A stretch of 64,000 bases of DNA from Petrolisthes cinctipes (Eukaryota > Arthropoda > Malacostraca > Decapoda > Porcellanidae): contig JAWQEG010001421.1 in the NCBI GenBank assembly GCA_033782935.1, positions 30,001 to 94,000 on the forward strand, written 5' to 3'. The notes beneath the pieces are model-generated. The model did no database searches. It was not told where the DNA came from and saw only the letters and a list, made by a program, of their open reading frames with translations. How positions within the stretch are numbered: position 1 is the first letter of the stretch; each line of letters opens with the position of its first letter. Of this stretch, positions 1 through 40,032 are shown in pieces. A program made the translations under genes and the position numbers.

Positions 1-157
1 TTTCTTGTTGGTAAATTCGAAGGCTACTGATTCCTCCTAACTATACCAAAAAACGGACGTCCTCAATGGTACTAATAAGGGATCTGTTTCGTGGCATAGT
101 TTGGAGGAATCAGACACATTCCAATTCACCAACAAAATACCGGTTATCTCCCCTTAA
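1..157. mobile_element. Foldback MITE, TTAA type (family F), copy 1
   Basis: Palindromic: ctgattcctcctaactatac is inverted later as gtttggaggaatcag. The right end is CTCCCC followed by TTAA (154-157). The left end meets the window edge. Confidence 0.75.
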
Positions 158-478
158 TTAACTTCAAGTGTTTTTTTTATTGTTTTATACATTGCCAGTT
201 GACACTCTTCCAGTCACGATTATAATTCACGACCTGAAGCTCCTAAGATAATGTATAGCTCGTAAAATGTATCTGGTCTGAGGTTATAAAAAAATCACAC
301 GAGGGATATACCGCAATGATATCTCAAAACCAACTATATTATTGTTGTAATGGTTAAATGTCAGGTGAGTGCTGTGGGTATTACGAATAAGTTCAGAATC
401 AGCGTTATAATGTTTGTTATGGTAATGGCTGGGTAAACAAAATACTGGAGGAGACGAGGGGGTAGATGGATGGGTTAA

Positions 479-636
479 GGTGGTACAGTAATTCTTTTTT
501 GGTACATTGGAGTGCCTTGATTCCTCCAAAGTATGCTAGGAAACAGGACCAGATGAACAAAAATAATGGTGTTCTGTTGCTTGGAATAGTTTGGAGGATT
601 CAGTTGCTCCAGAATTACCAAAACAAAACTTCCCCC
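479..636. mobile_element. Foldback MITE family F, copy 2
   Basis: TTAA at 475-478 and 637-640 flank it. It contains ttgattcctccaaagtatgc and the inverse gaatagtttggaggattcag. Same subfamily as the copy at 12399. Confidence 0.7.
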
Positions 637-2278
637 TTAAGTGTTTTCTGATGCATATGTATTAGTAAATATATTGATGGGTGAGATTAATTTACTTTTG
701 CTCCACATTGATGTTTGTGAGTAAATACATTAATGGAAAAGTGATTTGTTGGATATATGATAACAAGGTGGAATCGTGTGTTGTGTTAGATCTCTATACT
801 GTGCGTGAGTGGACGAGTAATTCTCATGTGTTGTGTGTATGTGTGTTGTTGGTGGTGGGTGTGTTAGGTTAATGAGGTGGAAGGGAGGGAGGTTGGTTGG
901 TTGGTTGGTTGTTTCTGTTGCCGTGCGTGTAAAAGTAGTTGGTATTTGTCTGATAATAGACGAGGAGGTGATAAGTGTAATGGTGTGGTAGATTGATATG
1001 GAGAGAGTGAAATTAGTGTAGAGTAGAGGTAGCGTGAGAGTGAGTGAGTGAGGGAGGGAGGGAGGGAAGGGGAGAGAGAGTGAGAGTGAGTGAGTGAGTT
1101 ACATTCTTCGTTATACTGTAGTTTGAAAGATGATGTTTCAGCGGTAGATTTTACTGAAGATTGTTGATAGTTTTCAGGAAGTTAATAGGTTTCAGGTGTA
1201 GAATAGAATGTACAGTAATTTGGGTTATAGTGTGGTGGATAATTGAGGCATAGAGTAATTTAGATGAAGCTAGTGTGGCAGGTAAGGTGTTGGAGTGTGT
1301 TTAAAGGTGGGTGGTGTAGTGGGTAAATTGAGGGACAGGTGAGGTAAGGTTAATGTGGCATAATTATGATTTGAGTAGTGCACGTACGTTGTGTGTGTGT
1401 GTGTAGGTACAGTAGGTAGGTAGGTACTTGTTGCATGAGTGGTATAGTGGGACCAGTGCGTGCTTGAGTGCTTGCGTGATTGCATATGTACGTGTGTGTT
1501 TGGGAGGGAGGGGACAGGGGAGTAGAGGGTCATGACACATAGACCACACCAGGGTTACTTAGTGTAGTCTGTTATATTTTTCTGGCCCACGATAGTCATC
1601 CACGGTCGATATCTTGTGTGTTCTGGTGTATCAATGCATTTACACTTATGAGTATGGAATCAAAACATCGTATAATTTTTCCTTAAATGTACACTCATTA
1701 TAAAGCTATGAATTATGTAGTAAAAAAGGAAGAGGAAAGACGGAACCATTCCACATTACAGTTTGGTAGCCAATCTTATCATTTGATCCCTTCATCTCCA
1801 CCTTCCCATCAACTCTCAACCCACATTGGAAAGGAAAAACCCTCATATCTTCAAAACAGGTGTAGAGTTGTAGAGGACATATTTCACGATTTGATCCGAC
1901 TTGGACCCTCTACTGTACACTACCTGAAGAGGGTTCTAACCGGGACGAAAGGCTGCACAGTACATTCATCCCCCTAGAATATTAACCTGTTTTGAAGTCG
2001 ATGGTTTCTCTTACACACTTCCTCGTAATGTTGTCCACCCACATAGCCTACTGTAATCACTCTTCCCCATCACTTCCTCTTTCCCACCTCAATTTCCATC
2101 TCCTCATCTCTTTTCTCATCCATTATTTCCTAACCCCGATTATATCCCCTGAATTTCTTCATCTTTTCTTTTCCTTCTTCTACTCTTGATCTCTTCCATA
2201 TCCCTTTCTCCCCCACCTCTACTTCCTTCACCACCATCAACTTTTCATCCCTTCATCCCTTACTACCACTCCTCTCCA

Positions 2279-3125
2279 ACACACACACACACACACACAC
2301 ATACACACACGTGAAGTTAATTAATTTAGAGGGCGCGTTACTCCTGTAGGTGAACCAGGAAGGCTGCTGTGACTGGCTGGGAGTTGAGGCGTAAATCACG
2401 ATGACCTTTTGCTGTGCTCCTGTCTGTATAGCCGACACCTGTGTGGTGGTGATGGTGGTGTGGTGGTGGTGGTGGTGGTGAGCGGTAGTGGTGGTGGTGA
2501 TGATATTGTGGTGTGTGGGCATTGGTGGGCATTGGTAGTGATTGTATGGTGATGATGATGGCTGTGGTGGTGGTGGTGTGTGTGGGATGATAGTGGTGTT
2601 GATGTTGATGAAGGAAAATGGCATATGAATAAAGGATAGATCAGAAGGACGGCGGAAGTGAGTCGTTGCTAGAGCAGGAGGAGGAGGAGGTGGGGAGGAA
2701 GTAAGGAAGGAAGGTATGGGAAGATTACTAGAAGTGGGAGAGGGAGGAAAGGATAGATAAGGAGGTGGCCAGGAAGAGGGGATGAGGAAGAGAGTTAAGA
2801 GCAACAGATGTATGGGGGGAGAAGTGGATGAGTGAGGAGAGCCTGAAGAGGAGGTAATAAAGGAAGTGAGAGTTGCCCAGACGTGAGGTTATTTAATGGA
2901 GTGTGACATCAGAGACAGTAAATGCTAAGGAGTAGGGGAGAGGAGCGTGATGTTAGGGTCGGGGGAAAGATGACGAGATACGTGATGTTGTTGGAGTATG
3001 TGTGTGTATGTATGAGGGAGGGAGGGAGGGTGGCGGTTGTGGTAGATGAGGGAGGCGATAATTTATTACTTTAATGAACTCGACAGAATACCTGGAGGGC
3101 CGTAGATGACGATGATGAGGTGGTG

Positions 3126-3173
<48 letters not shown>

Positions 3174-3175
3174 CT
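2279..3175. repeat. Microsatellite-rich block (CA, GGT, AGT)
   Basis: (AC)n at 2279-2310, GGT-rich 2449-2598, purine-rich 2650-3050, GGT then AGT units at 3117-3173. No gene is seen. Confidence 0.9.
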
Positions 3176-4111
3176 TGCACACACGGTCAATAATTCTTCC
3201 CTCCCTTTAAAAACTATACAAATCACGATTGAGATATAACGCAAGCATAACATTTTCACTCATTACTGATGCGAAGATGTATTTCCTAGGATCGAAGTAC
3301 CAGGAGTGGGTAAGAACTTTTGATCTCAATTTCATCGTAGTGTCTTGAGGTGAAGGAGGAAGAGAAACAGTGCGTGGGAGGAGGGGGGCCAATGGAGTGG
3401 GTGTTCTGGATGTGTAGTGGACGGGGCTAGGTGTGTACAGTAGGTTAGAAACTGAAGGTGCGTGAAGTGTTGCTACGAGTTTACGAGCCTAACCCTCTTT
3501 TTTTTTGCCCTTATACCCTTGATGTAAGAAAAGAGGAGGGTGGGAGGTGTTCGTTAGGGAGACGGTGTAGCGTGAGAATATGTCGCATTAAAAAGAGTAG
3601 AGAGGGGTGAGGCGGGAGGAGATGCAGCGTGAAAATACAGTATGTTGCGAGATGAAAATAATGTAGGATGGTGTGTATTAACAGCGGAAAAAGATGTCAC
3701 CATACTACGGGAAGGATAGGAAGGCAGGGTGTATTTGTAGAGTAAAAAGAAGAGGAAAGAAGGGAAGGAAAGGTGAGAGGAATTTGATTTGAGGATTTCT
3801 TTTGGAAAGAAGACCGCTTCCAATACCCTGTAAGACGAGGAAGAATGTAATAGTGTGACAGCAAGCACGAAGAACATGGGAAAAAAAAAACTGAATAGGA
3901 GTGGCTGTTGCTGAAGGGGCGCCCAAACCCTTAAAGTACTGCCCACATCACGGCAGGCAATACCTTCCACCCTGATGGAGGTGGGGGTGGGGGGGAGGAG
4001 AGGGAGAGAAGACGCAGAGCGAGGACTGGCTGACCTAAGCTGCTGCTGCTATATTTAGCCTCCACGAGTCCTCCATTATGCAACACTACTCTGGCTAACA
4101 GCTGGCAATGT

Positions 4112-4143
4112 CCCCCCCCCCCCCCTCCACACACACACACACA
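4112..4143. repeat. Poly(C) and (CA)n
   Basis: A run of 14 C at 4112-4125, then CA units. Confidence 0.9.
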
Positions 4144-4665
4144 CCTCGGAACACCTTGCTCACTCTACTCTGATTCTGGTCGTGTTTGCTTGCCTTTTTT
4201 TTTTTTATGGTGCAACATCTTGAGTTAGTACCAATCTTTTAGTCCATTGTCATCTCAGGCCCAATATTTTCCATCATATTTTTATCACCTAAACACTGAT
4301 GTAAAGTTGTAGACAGTACTTTCTGAGCAGGAGAGTTGTTAAAATGAAGAGTTAAGACAACAGAGCACCGGAGAGAGCCTGCAGGTTGAGTAAGAGTATG
4401 AGAGTGAATGGAGAGGCAGAACACGGAGAGCTGAGGAAAGTGAAAATATGGAGGTTGTTTGCTATGGAGGAGAAAAAACGAGGGGGATAGGAGAGAAGGA
4501 TTGGAGAACTATGGGGGAGTGCAGGACCAGGGGGGCAGGGTACCGTAATGATGGTAGAGAGGAGAAGAAGGGGGAGTGACATTAAAAGAGGAAAGATATA
4601 GATGTAGGAGGGTTGAATAAAGAAGTGAGAGATATTGTGGGAGGGAGGGAACAATTCGTGTGATG

Positions 4666-4667
<2 letters not shown>

Positions 4668-4715
<48 letters not shown>
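4668..4715. repeat. (GA)n microsatellite
   Basis: About 24 uninterrupted GA units. Confidence 0.95.
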
Positions 4716-4720
<5 letters not shown>

Positions 4721-5404
4721 TTTCATAATTTTATACCCTTATCCTCCCACTTTCCACTCGTCTCTCTCATCGATCTCTTTTCCTCCTCCATTCACCTTTC
4801 TTTCTTTCTCTTCCTTACTCTCCATGCATGCATACCAACCTTTCTTCTTAATTCCTTCCTCCATCGTATGTACAGCCACAATCAAATAACCACCAACACT
4901 TTCCTTCCATCGTGCAAATAAATTGGTATCATATCAAAATATAACCATACATCACCTTACGTCAACTCAACCCCCTCAATTATTATTATTATGTGGTGCT
5001 GCAAAAACTTAAACGTGTTGTTCTTTATTGCCAAGATATTTACTATGATGGAAGGAAAGTATCGGTGGTTATTTGATTGTGGCTGTACCAGTGTCTCATT
5101 TCTACTTTTCTCTATCGTACTTTCCTTTCCTCATCTTTCTCCTTCCATTTTATCAATTATATATACTGATCGTCTCGTTTTCCATACTCTTACTTCCATC
5201 CATCCATCCCCTTTTCTTCTTTCCCTGCATCCCCTTTCCTCTTCTCCCTTCCTTGTCCTCATCTGTCCCTTACTTTTACTCTTCCATTTTTACCTTCGCA
5301 ATCCTCCTGCCTCTCAGTTCTATCACATATCCCCCTCCCTCCATCCCTCCATACCCATAAACACCCCCACCCATAAACACCCCCACCCCCAGTCATCAGC
5401 AGAG

Positions 5405-6610
5405 TGTAGTCGGGTGAGGGTTGGGGGTTGAGGAGGGGCGGAAGATGGGGTGGGTGTTATGGGAAAGAAGGTGAAGTGTTAAGAGGAGAGAATGAGAGGT
5501 AGGAAGTGAGTTTACAGCTAGTGTGAAAGGATGGGAATGGGAGGAGGGGGAGTAAAGAAAACACAGCATAATGGGAAAGTAATAATGTGGGTGTAGCAGG
5601 AATGGGGAGTTGTGTATAGAAAAGTGAGGGTTTGTTGGCGAGGGAAGAAATGGATTAAAAGAAATTGGTGTAAAGGAAGAAAGGAAGGATAGGGGATTAG
5701 TTTGGAAGTGGGAGAAACGATAGTACGGGAAGACGAGGAGAAAATTTGGGTAAGGTAAAGAAGAGGGGAAGAGGTAGAAGTGGAATGAGAGGGAAAATAA
5801 ATGGACTGATCAAGGAAAAGAAAGGATTGACGATAAAGTAAGGAGAGTAGTTATGAAGGAAAGGTATATGAAAGTGGAAATGCGGGGAGTGATTAAAAGG
5901 GGCTGAATAAAGGAGGGACAGTAAGGAAAGGAGAGGGGTTGAGAGGGGAAGGAGTTGAGTGGATGATAAAGGGAAACGAGGCGAGGGATTGTGAGGGGAA
6001 GTAGTTGTGAGTGGGGTTATGATGATGGTAAAGGGAGAGGAGGAGAGGGGTTGTGAGTGGGGTTAAGAGGATGGTAAAGGGAGAGGAGGAGAGGGGTTGT
6101 GAGTGGGGTTAAATATGATGGCAAAGGGAGAGGAGGAGAGGGGTTGTGAGTGGGGTTATGATGATGGCAAAGGGAGAGGAGGAGAGGGGTTGTGAGTGGG
6201 GTTATGATGATGGCAAAGGGAGAGGAGGAGAGGGGTTGTGAGTGGGGTTATGATGATGGTAAAGGGAGAGGAGGAGAGGGGTTGTGAGTGGGGTTAAAGA
6301 TGATGGTAAAGGGAGAGGAGGAGAGGGGTTGTGAGTGGGGTTAAGAGGATGGTAAAGGGAGAGGACGAGAGGGGTTGTGAGTGGGGTTATGATGATGGTA
6401 AAGGGAGAGGAGGAGAGGGGTTGTGAGTGGGGTTAAAGATGATGGTAAAGGGAGAGGAGGAGAGGGGTTGTGAGTGGGGTTAAAGATGATGGTAAAGGGA
6501 GAGGAGGAGAGAGGTTGTGAGGGGAAGGAGTTGTGAATGGGATTAAGAGGTTGGTAAAGGGAGAGGAGACAAGGAGCAGTATTGGGGAGGAGAAAGGAAA
6601 CGAGGGAATT
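5405..6610. repeat. Purine tract containing a 46-bp minisatellite
   Basis: The plus strand is almost all G and A. From about 5935 to 6545 a unit of about 46 bp (gggagaggaggagaggggtt + gtgagtggggtta + gatggtaaa) repeats about eleven times with small changes. Confidence 0.85.
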
Positions 6611-6714
6611 GGCTGGGAGTGAAATGGGTATACTGTACTGTTTGGTGTGTAGCAGGCTGTAAACACGACCGACTTAGTTGTGTCCCGGCTGCTCTGTGAT
6701 TGTCTGCTGCTTCA

Positions 6715-6940
6715 CTCCCTCTTCCTCTTCCCTCACTCCTGCTTTCTATTCCCTCTTTTTCATCCCTCATTCATCCCTCACTCCTGCTTTCAGTCCCCTC
6801 ATTCCCTCTTTTTCATCCCTCATTCCCTCTTTCATCCCTCATTCCCTCTTTTTCATCCCTCATTCCCTCTTTTTCATCCCTCACTCCTGCTTTCTGTTCA
6901 CTCATTCCCTCTTTTTCATCACTCACTCCTCTTCTTTCCC
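6715..6940. repeat. Pyrimidine minisatellite
   Basis: Units of cattccctctttttcatccct and cctgctttctgttcactc in imperfect tandem. Confidence 0.85.
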
Positions 6941-7577
6941 CGCTCACCCTCATTTGCTGAATGAGGTGTGAGTATGAATAACGTTTGAATTTGGATAATA
7001 AATACGCAACAAGACAACTTCTGCTACTCATAAATAATAACTCCAAAGCAGATTGGTTAAGAAAATTTAACACTGTTGGGCAACACCAGTGCTGCCTTGT
7101 CTCGGTACCTGCATTGCGTAAATATATATATGATATTGCACGCTTGCCTTGCCATCAGCTGTGGATATGGGTCATGTGTGTGTATGTGTGTGTTATCAAT
7201 ATGTATGTGTTATCAATATGTGTAGTATGTGTTTGATGTATGAGTTTAAGCGTGCTTGTTTATGTAGGCAACAGTACCTGTGGGATAAGGAAATTATACC
7301 AGATGTGGAAATGTGTGAAAGTGGAGCAACAGCTTCTGGGCAGGAAGAAATTACGATAACTGATGTGTTTGGGACTTGGATCTTGTGTGTGCGCGCGCAT
7401 CTGTGCCCATGTGTGTAAAGGGAGCCTGGGAAGGGTCAGTGGGTGTGGGCGGTTGAAAAGGAGGTCAGGTGTGTGCGTGGGCGTGAGAGTGGGTGGGTAA
7501 GGGCGTATGGGTTGGTGTGGGGGGAGAGGGAACTAAGAGGACACGAAGTTTGGGTGATGGATCAATAGAGCGGCCTT

Positions 7578-7880
7578 CAACACGTGGCCCCTCCCCCTCA
7601 CACACTGGCAGCCCCTCAGCCCCCTCCTCCCTCCCCCTCACACACTGGCAGCCCCTCAGCCCCCTCCTCCCTCCCCCACAATCACTGGCGAGCCCCTCCC
7701 CCCACAATCACTGGCGAGCCCCTCCCACCACAATCACTGGCTTTTAACTATCCCTCACTCTTAACTATCCCTCACTCTTAACCATCCCTCACTCTTAACC
7801 ATCCCTCACTCTTAACCGTCCCTCACTCGTAACTGTCCCTCACTCGTAACTATCCCTCACTCGTAACTGTCCCTCACTCG
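7578..7880. repeat. Two adjacent minisatellites
   Basis: A C-rich unit (cccctcacacactggcagcc..) runs 7588-7740, then a 17-bp unit (taactatccctcactct) repeats about eight times in 7742-7880. Confidence 0.85.
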
Positions 7881-8128
7881 GAATTTCCTTTACTTTGATC
7901 CTCTTGATGAAATTTAGATATAACGGAGATGAACTTGTAAGAGTACTCGTAAACGTGTGCAATTTCTGATGTTCCCATACAAACTGTTGGAGAAGGCATA
8001 GCACCACTGACAGACATGGCACTCAAACCCACACCAGCAAAAGCAGTGTATACAGATGAGTGTCAGTCTAAGGCAGATTCGTAAACCATCTCTAGCGGTG
8101 TCAAATCTTCCCGAACGTTTGATGATTT

Positions 8129-8385
<257 letters not shown>

Positions 8386-8705
8386 AGAGGACAATACCCA
8401 TTCTCCGGCAACTGGTTCCGGGATATTAGTGACGGAAGTAGGTGAGAGTGAGGGAAGTTGGGTGGGTATGGTCGGGCGTGGCTTCGTGTGACTGTGGCCT
8501 GGTCCGGTGCATGCTTGTGATGTGGTTGTAAAGGGTGGTCACTCCCATAGATGACTGGGTGTGGTTGGTGGAAGTGGTTGTAAAATGGTAACAACTGTAT
8601 GGCTGTAAATGGTAGTAACTCCCTTTGGTGACTGAGTATATGTACTGCCGAAGCAAGTACGTGGTTGCTGTTGTTGGTGGTGCCTGAGTATGGTTGTTGA
8701 TAGGG

Positions 8706-8753
8706 GTAGTAGTGGTGGTGGTGGTGTTGTTGTTGTTGTTGTTGTTGTTGTTG
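8706..8753. repeat. GGT/GTT trinucleotide repeat
   Basis: GGT units pass into GTT units. Confidence 0.9.
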
Positions 8754-10184
8754 AAGTTCCTCAAGCTGTCTGACCGAGCAGCCCCGATCTCTTGAGGAAG
8801 GCTATGGCTTGAACCGGGCTTTCCCACAGTGCCCTCAGTGAGTGTATCTTGTGTGGGTAGTAGTGTTGTGGGCAGCGGTTAACACGTACTGATGCTCGGG
8901 TACAGGTGAATGCTGGATCTGGCTAATGACAGTGATATGATGGTATTGTGGTTGATGGTGGTCGTGTGGTTGTACGGTAATGGTGGCTGGGTGTGGTTAG
9001 TTGATGGTGATAGTATGGTTGTAATGGTGGTGCCTCGTGATATCCATAAGCCTGTCTTATAAGATTTGGAACTCTGGTTGGCACCCAGTGACCTATTTAA
9101 TGTAGGTGGTTGTTGGGTGTTTTTGGTGATTAGTTATTTTTATACATATATTTTTTTTATTTTATTGTGAAAGAAAAGCTGAAGTAGTATAAGAGGGTTC
9201 GAGTTTCAGTGATGAGAGGGTAAAGAGGAACCAGGAAGTATGGAGTGTGCGTAGTGAGAACAAGGGAGGATGTGGTCCTGAGTGTAACAGAAAGATGTTT
9301 GGGTGTGGAGGGTGGTAGGTGGGCAGGGCAGGGCAGGGGCATGCAGGCGAAGGATGAGTGCGTGGGTAAGAAGTAGGCAGACAGTGGATAGATAGTTGGA
9401 TAGATTAAGGTGTGTTGGCACCGTGTGAGGGAGCAGGTTAAGTGTAATAGATCAGCAGTGGGTGGATGTATGTAGGTAAGTTGGCAGACTGTGGATGTTA
9501 TCAGTATTTAAACAGACAGTCAAAGGAGGTGTTAGCAGTATACATGTAAAGATGGTGTTGGTGATGTTTTGAGAAGGATATGTAGGTGGGCAAACAAAGG
9601 CTCAGATGGCAGAGGACGTAAGGAAAGTGTATGTTCGCTGATGTAGGTGGGCTGTTAATTTATTGAACGGGTGGGCAGTGGGCGGCAAGAAAAAGGAGTA
9701 TTGGCAGGTGTAGGTGGGCGGTCAAATGATGGGCGGGCGGGTGGGCGGGAGCGAGCACTCAGGTGAACATTAAAGCGGAGGGTCTCACTGCCTCTACCAC
9801 CACCACCACCCAAGCACCCCAACACTTACAGCAAATTGTCCAGCGTTACAGACCATATTACTGACGGATCCCAACTGGTGTGGGTGTGGTGGGGGTCGGT
9901 GTTGATGTGGTTGGGGTGGATGTTGGTGTGGGGGATGGGTATGTTGGTGTTAGGGGGGCATGATTGTTGGTGTGTGGGTATTGATGTTGGTGTGGGGGAT
10001 TGCTGTCGGTATGCAACTGGGAGAGAAAGGAGGGGTGGGGGAATGAGCTTGTGTGCAACTTGGGAGGGGGGGGGGTCCATGGTAGAGCAGGGAGAACCCG
10101 GATGTAGCCAGGAGTTTAGGTCTATCAAGGGTAAAGCTGAACTCCCCACACACTGCCAGCCACACACACCATGGCCCCACCACA

Positions 10185-10475
10185 GCCACACCATATCACA
10201 CCATCGACACACCACATATCACACCATCGCCACACCACATCACACACCATCGCCACACCACATATCACACCATCGCCACACCACATATCACCACGACCAC
10301 ACCATATGACACCATCGCCACACCACATATCACCACGACCACACCATATCACACCATCGCCACACCACATATCACCACGACCACACCATCGCCACACCAC
10401 ATCACACACCATCGCCACACCACATATCACACCATCGACACACCACATCACACCATCGCCACACCACAGGCAGCC
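10185..10475. repeat. CACCATCGCCACACCACATAT minisatellite
   Basis: Units caccatcgccacaccacat and caccacgaccacaccatat alternate for about 290 bases. Both strands stay open by composition only; no gene is implied. Confidence 0.85.
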
Positions 10476-10599
10476 AGATACCACAGCCACACATGACCGT
10501 CCACACACCCCAATACACCAGAGCCACACCACCTAACCTTAGTACCCCTCCGTCACAACACAGCCTAGCCATGTATTCCAGCAGCACGACACAACCTTA

Positions 10600-10761
10600 G
10601 GGGGAACATCTAGTGTGGGCGAATTGGAATCTAATTAATTGATCCTCCAAACAATACCACGAATCAGATCCATTATTTATAACACTGAGGTCGTCTGTTT
10701 CTTGGCATGCTTTGTGAGGAATCAGAACACACACATCCAAGTCACTCAAGCCTATGACCCC
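10600..10761. mobile_element. Foldback MITE family F, copy 3
   Basis: Starts GGGGGAACATCTAG and ends near ACCCCC. Inside are attgatcctccaaacaatac and the inverse gcatgctttgtgaggaatca. The flanking TTAAs are decayed (TTAG, TTGA). Confidence 0.65.
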
Positions 10762-11454
10762 CTTGATTAAGTAACCTCAGGACACTCCAGCCACAACACA
10801 GTCAAATATTAACATAACACAGACACACCATAGCTAAGCACACCCTAGCCACAAAACACCTCACAATCCGAACACACCACAACTTCACCCTTGGTGCACG
10901 TACCTCTTACTACATCATCCCTGTGCAATGATAATTCGGCCCCACACTCCATAACCTTAATAGCGTGTTACAGAATAATGTCGCAGTCATGCCTTGCCTA
11001 ATGAGTATTAAAAAAAATAATTACCTCCACCCAGTCAGGGATTGTCACGAAGAATGATAATCGTCTGGCATAAAATCAGTGTTGTTCGCTAGCAACTTTT
11101 TTCCTCCATCCTATATTCAAACAAAGGATTCCTCCGTTCTCCATGTACGGCAGTTTTCTGAAGATTATCGGTACCCTGAATCTCAACGAACAAGTCTGTT
11201 GTACCCTAAGGATAGAGAACCGAGGAAAAACGTACCGTGTGATAAAGGGTTTTAGAGGTTTGTTATGCAAGTAGAGTGACGGAGTTTGGTGATTATGAAG
11301 GACGGGACGACACCCAACTACAAAATTATACACTACTTGTCTTTGCAACCAGATTGATATCTTCCTTATTCCACTACAACAACAGTGTATTATTCTCATT
11401 ATCATAATAATTTCCGTTTAAGTTCAAATTTCCTCGTAATTAAAAGATTAGGTA

Positions 11455-11745
11455 ATCGACAATACGCCTCCAACCAACCCTATCCATCACCTCTGCTTCA
11501 CCAACTCTTGTCAGATCCTCTCGAACACACTGCATCCACGTCCTTCTTGACGTACTCGGGGGACCAGCCACTGTATTCCAACCACCTTCCCCAATGTTTC
11601 TCCCTAGTCTGTCCTTTCCATGTTACCAAATCATCTCTTGTCTCCCCACTCTTTATCGCTGTACTCAGCATCTTCAATCTGACTGTACGAGACAACCCCA
11701 AATGGACGAATGTTTGTGCGACCTCCTCCTCCATTTCAGTCCCCT
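11455..11745 (-). pseudogene. Possible decayed LINE C-terminal fragment
   Basis: On the minus strand, shifting frames give TWMQCVREDLTRVGEAE and DRVGWRRIV, close to the ..TWxQCVREDL..DRxGWRxxI ending of endonuclease-type LINEs. Upstream wording is too decayed to place. It lies 440-725 bases ahead of the first visible CanA exon. Confidence 0.45.
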
Positions 11746-12131
11746 CATATATTTTGCTTTATTAATTAGATACTTTTACATTTACCTTGAATTCTTTTAC
11801 CTTGAATTTTTTAGGTTGTCTTATGTACTGTTAGGATAAGGTATTATAACTCACTGAACGTAGCATGTTGACTTGTGTTAATTGTAAGTCATTGGACAGT
11901 TCTGAGTAGATGAAGGGGAATTGCTGTCTTACCCACTGCACATAAACTGTATGGATGACAGTCGAATATTTCATTGGTCTAAGAAGGTAGTTTGTTTATG
12001 CTCAACATTATATCCCTCACCACCATATAACGCAGAAAACAACAGGCACTTAAAATCAATTCTATTCAACTATACGGAGGTTGAAACTATACATTCCCCT
12101 CAGCTGCTCGGAACTTTTACATGTTACATAG

Positions 12132-38356
<26,225 letters not shown>

Positions 38357-39419
38357 AACTCACAGCCCCAAGTGCGTGAGCAGTGAGGGCCGCCAGTTGA
38401 GGCTGAGTGGGGGCGCAGGGATGGGTGAGTGTGATATTTATAATGTTTTGTTGTACAGTATATGCTATTGGAATCTCTCCAATTAGCTGTTCTTCCTATT
38501 TGAATTTTGAACATTTTATTTAAATTGATTAAAAATGCAATAGAATTAAAATTAGGACGTAATTACTATGTGAAACTGGATGTTTTTCTTATTCCAGCCA
38601 TTATACAGTGTACACTGGTATACAATTAATCATCCAAGTGCCAAACAAGTATGTGTCCACTGCGATAGAAAGTCCCCCATTATCAGCACAACATTTTTAC
38701 TGTATATTATTATATTGTGTTATGTTGGGTTGTCAGCTGTCAATGTTATAATTCTCTAAATGAAATATAAAGTTATATATTTTACTACTATAAAAGAATA
38801 ATTGTAGTACAGTAAACCCTCAATATAGCATACCTCACTATAATGAATTTCGGAATTAGAAACCTCTCTGCTCTGGTTGAACTAACTAAAGATATACCGA
38901 AATATATTCTGTATGTGCGACAAATGTAATGAGCCTACCAAACATGTGTTTTTGTTAAGACTGCAGTACAATGATCTGATTAAGCAGCGAATCTGTACCC
39001 CGTGTGGTGCCATGAATAATATTTAAAGTGCGGGGATAGTGACACATTTCTCCTATGATTAGTTTGACGTGACGGAGCCTCCTGGAGCATGTGATTGGTG
39101 GCTGACGTTCCCCACAAACCTTTCCTGCATTCTCTCCAGCCACCACACGCACACAACACTCCCAGATACACATGCACCTCTGTACACATTCACTTACAGA
39201 GGCGCACACACACACACTCATTACATTTACTTCAGCTTAATGACCATTACGAAGTCGATAGGTGTTAATTAAACCCCAACAACCAAACCACACTAAGCCA
39301 AACTCTCTCTCTCTCTTTCCTGCTACTACTACTACCACCTAAGCATTTCATATTCCTTGTAAATGTAGGTGATAACCTTTGAGGTTGTATATAAATTTTT
39401 TATATAATGTTTTTATTGA

Positions 39420-40028
39420 CCCTCTAACCGCGGGCATATTTGAGCCCGTCAACTCTGTACTGCAGGCATATTTTTGCAAAACTTAAGCAAAATTTGGCAT
39501 TTAATATCGTGTAAACCACTAAACCTACATGAATAAATTAGACAATATATTGTAGTACATACCTTTAGATGTCTTCTGATGAACTTGTGAAGACTAAATA
39601 GACATCTGTAGGATGGGTAGCCAGCTCAAAATAGCCACAAATCAAAATTCACTTTTACACTCTCCTGACAATTCTAAGTACGTTTTCATGCTCTGATTTT
39701 GTCATAAAACATGTCAGAATCACATTTTTCAACACAACAATATGAAATATAACGTCACTGTCGTTTTTGCATACATATATGGTAATTAGCGCAAAATCGG
39801 AGCACTGATGATACATCCTCACATGCTGATAGATATTGCTACACTGGCAAGACAAAGCTGGTGTGACTCGTGGAAGCTCTTAAGCACACACACCCTCTGT
39901 TGTGAGCCTAAGTAAGTATGTCAGGGAGTGAGCATATATGAAAATCAGTCTGTCGACAAATGCCGACACCCTAGGTCACCCACATTTGGTGGTGGTGTCG
40001 ACAATTGCCGACACCCGCGGTTTAAGAA
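39420..40028. mobile_element. TTAA-type inverted-repeat element, second copy
   Basis: Starts CCCTCTAACCGCGGGC after TTGA (a decayed TTAA) and ends CCCGCGGTTTAAGAA before TTAA (40029-40032). Shared blocks with 45840-46060 include a stretch reading gacatctgtaggatgggtag and the region with aaaacatgtcagaatcacat. About 609 bp, with no coding capacity. Confidence 0.75.
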
Positions 40029-40032
40029 TTAA

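Noticed and set aside
2253..2804. 183-residue minus-strand frame rich in Pro/Ser/His.
   Set aside because: Produced by GGT/GT repeats and a purine tract; no domain, no splice context.
4991..5431. 146-residue frame with hydrophobic Leu/Phe/Ser runs, like a membrane protein.
   Set aside because: Composition follows the pyrimidine-rich strand; overlapping frames look the same and nothing is conserved.
10185..10475. CRISPR-like array.
   Set aside because: Units are contiguous and degenerate with no unique spacers; this is a minisatellite in a eukaryotic genome.
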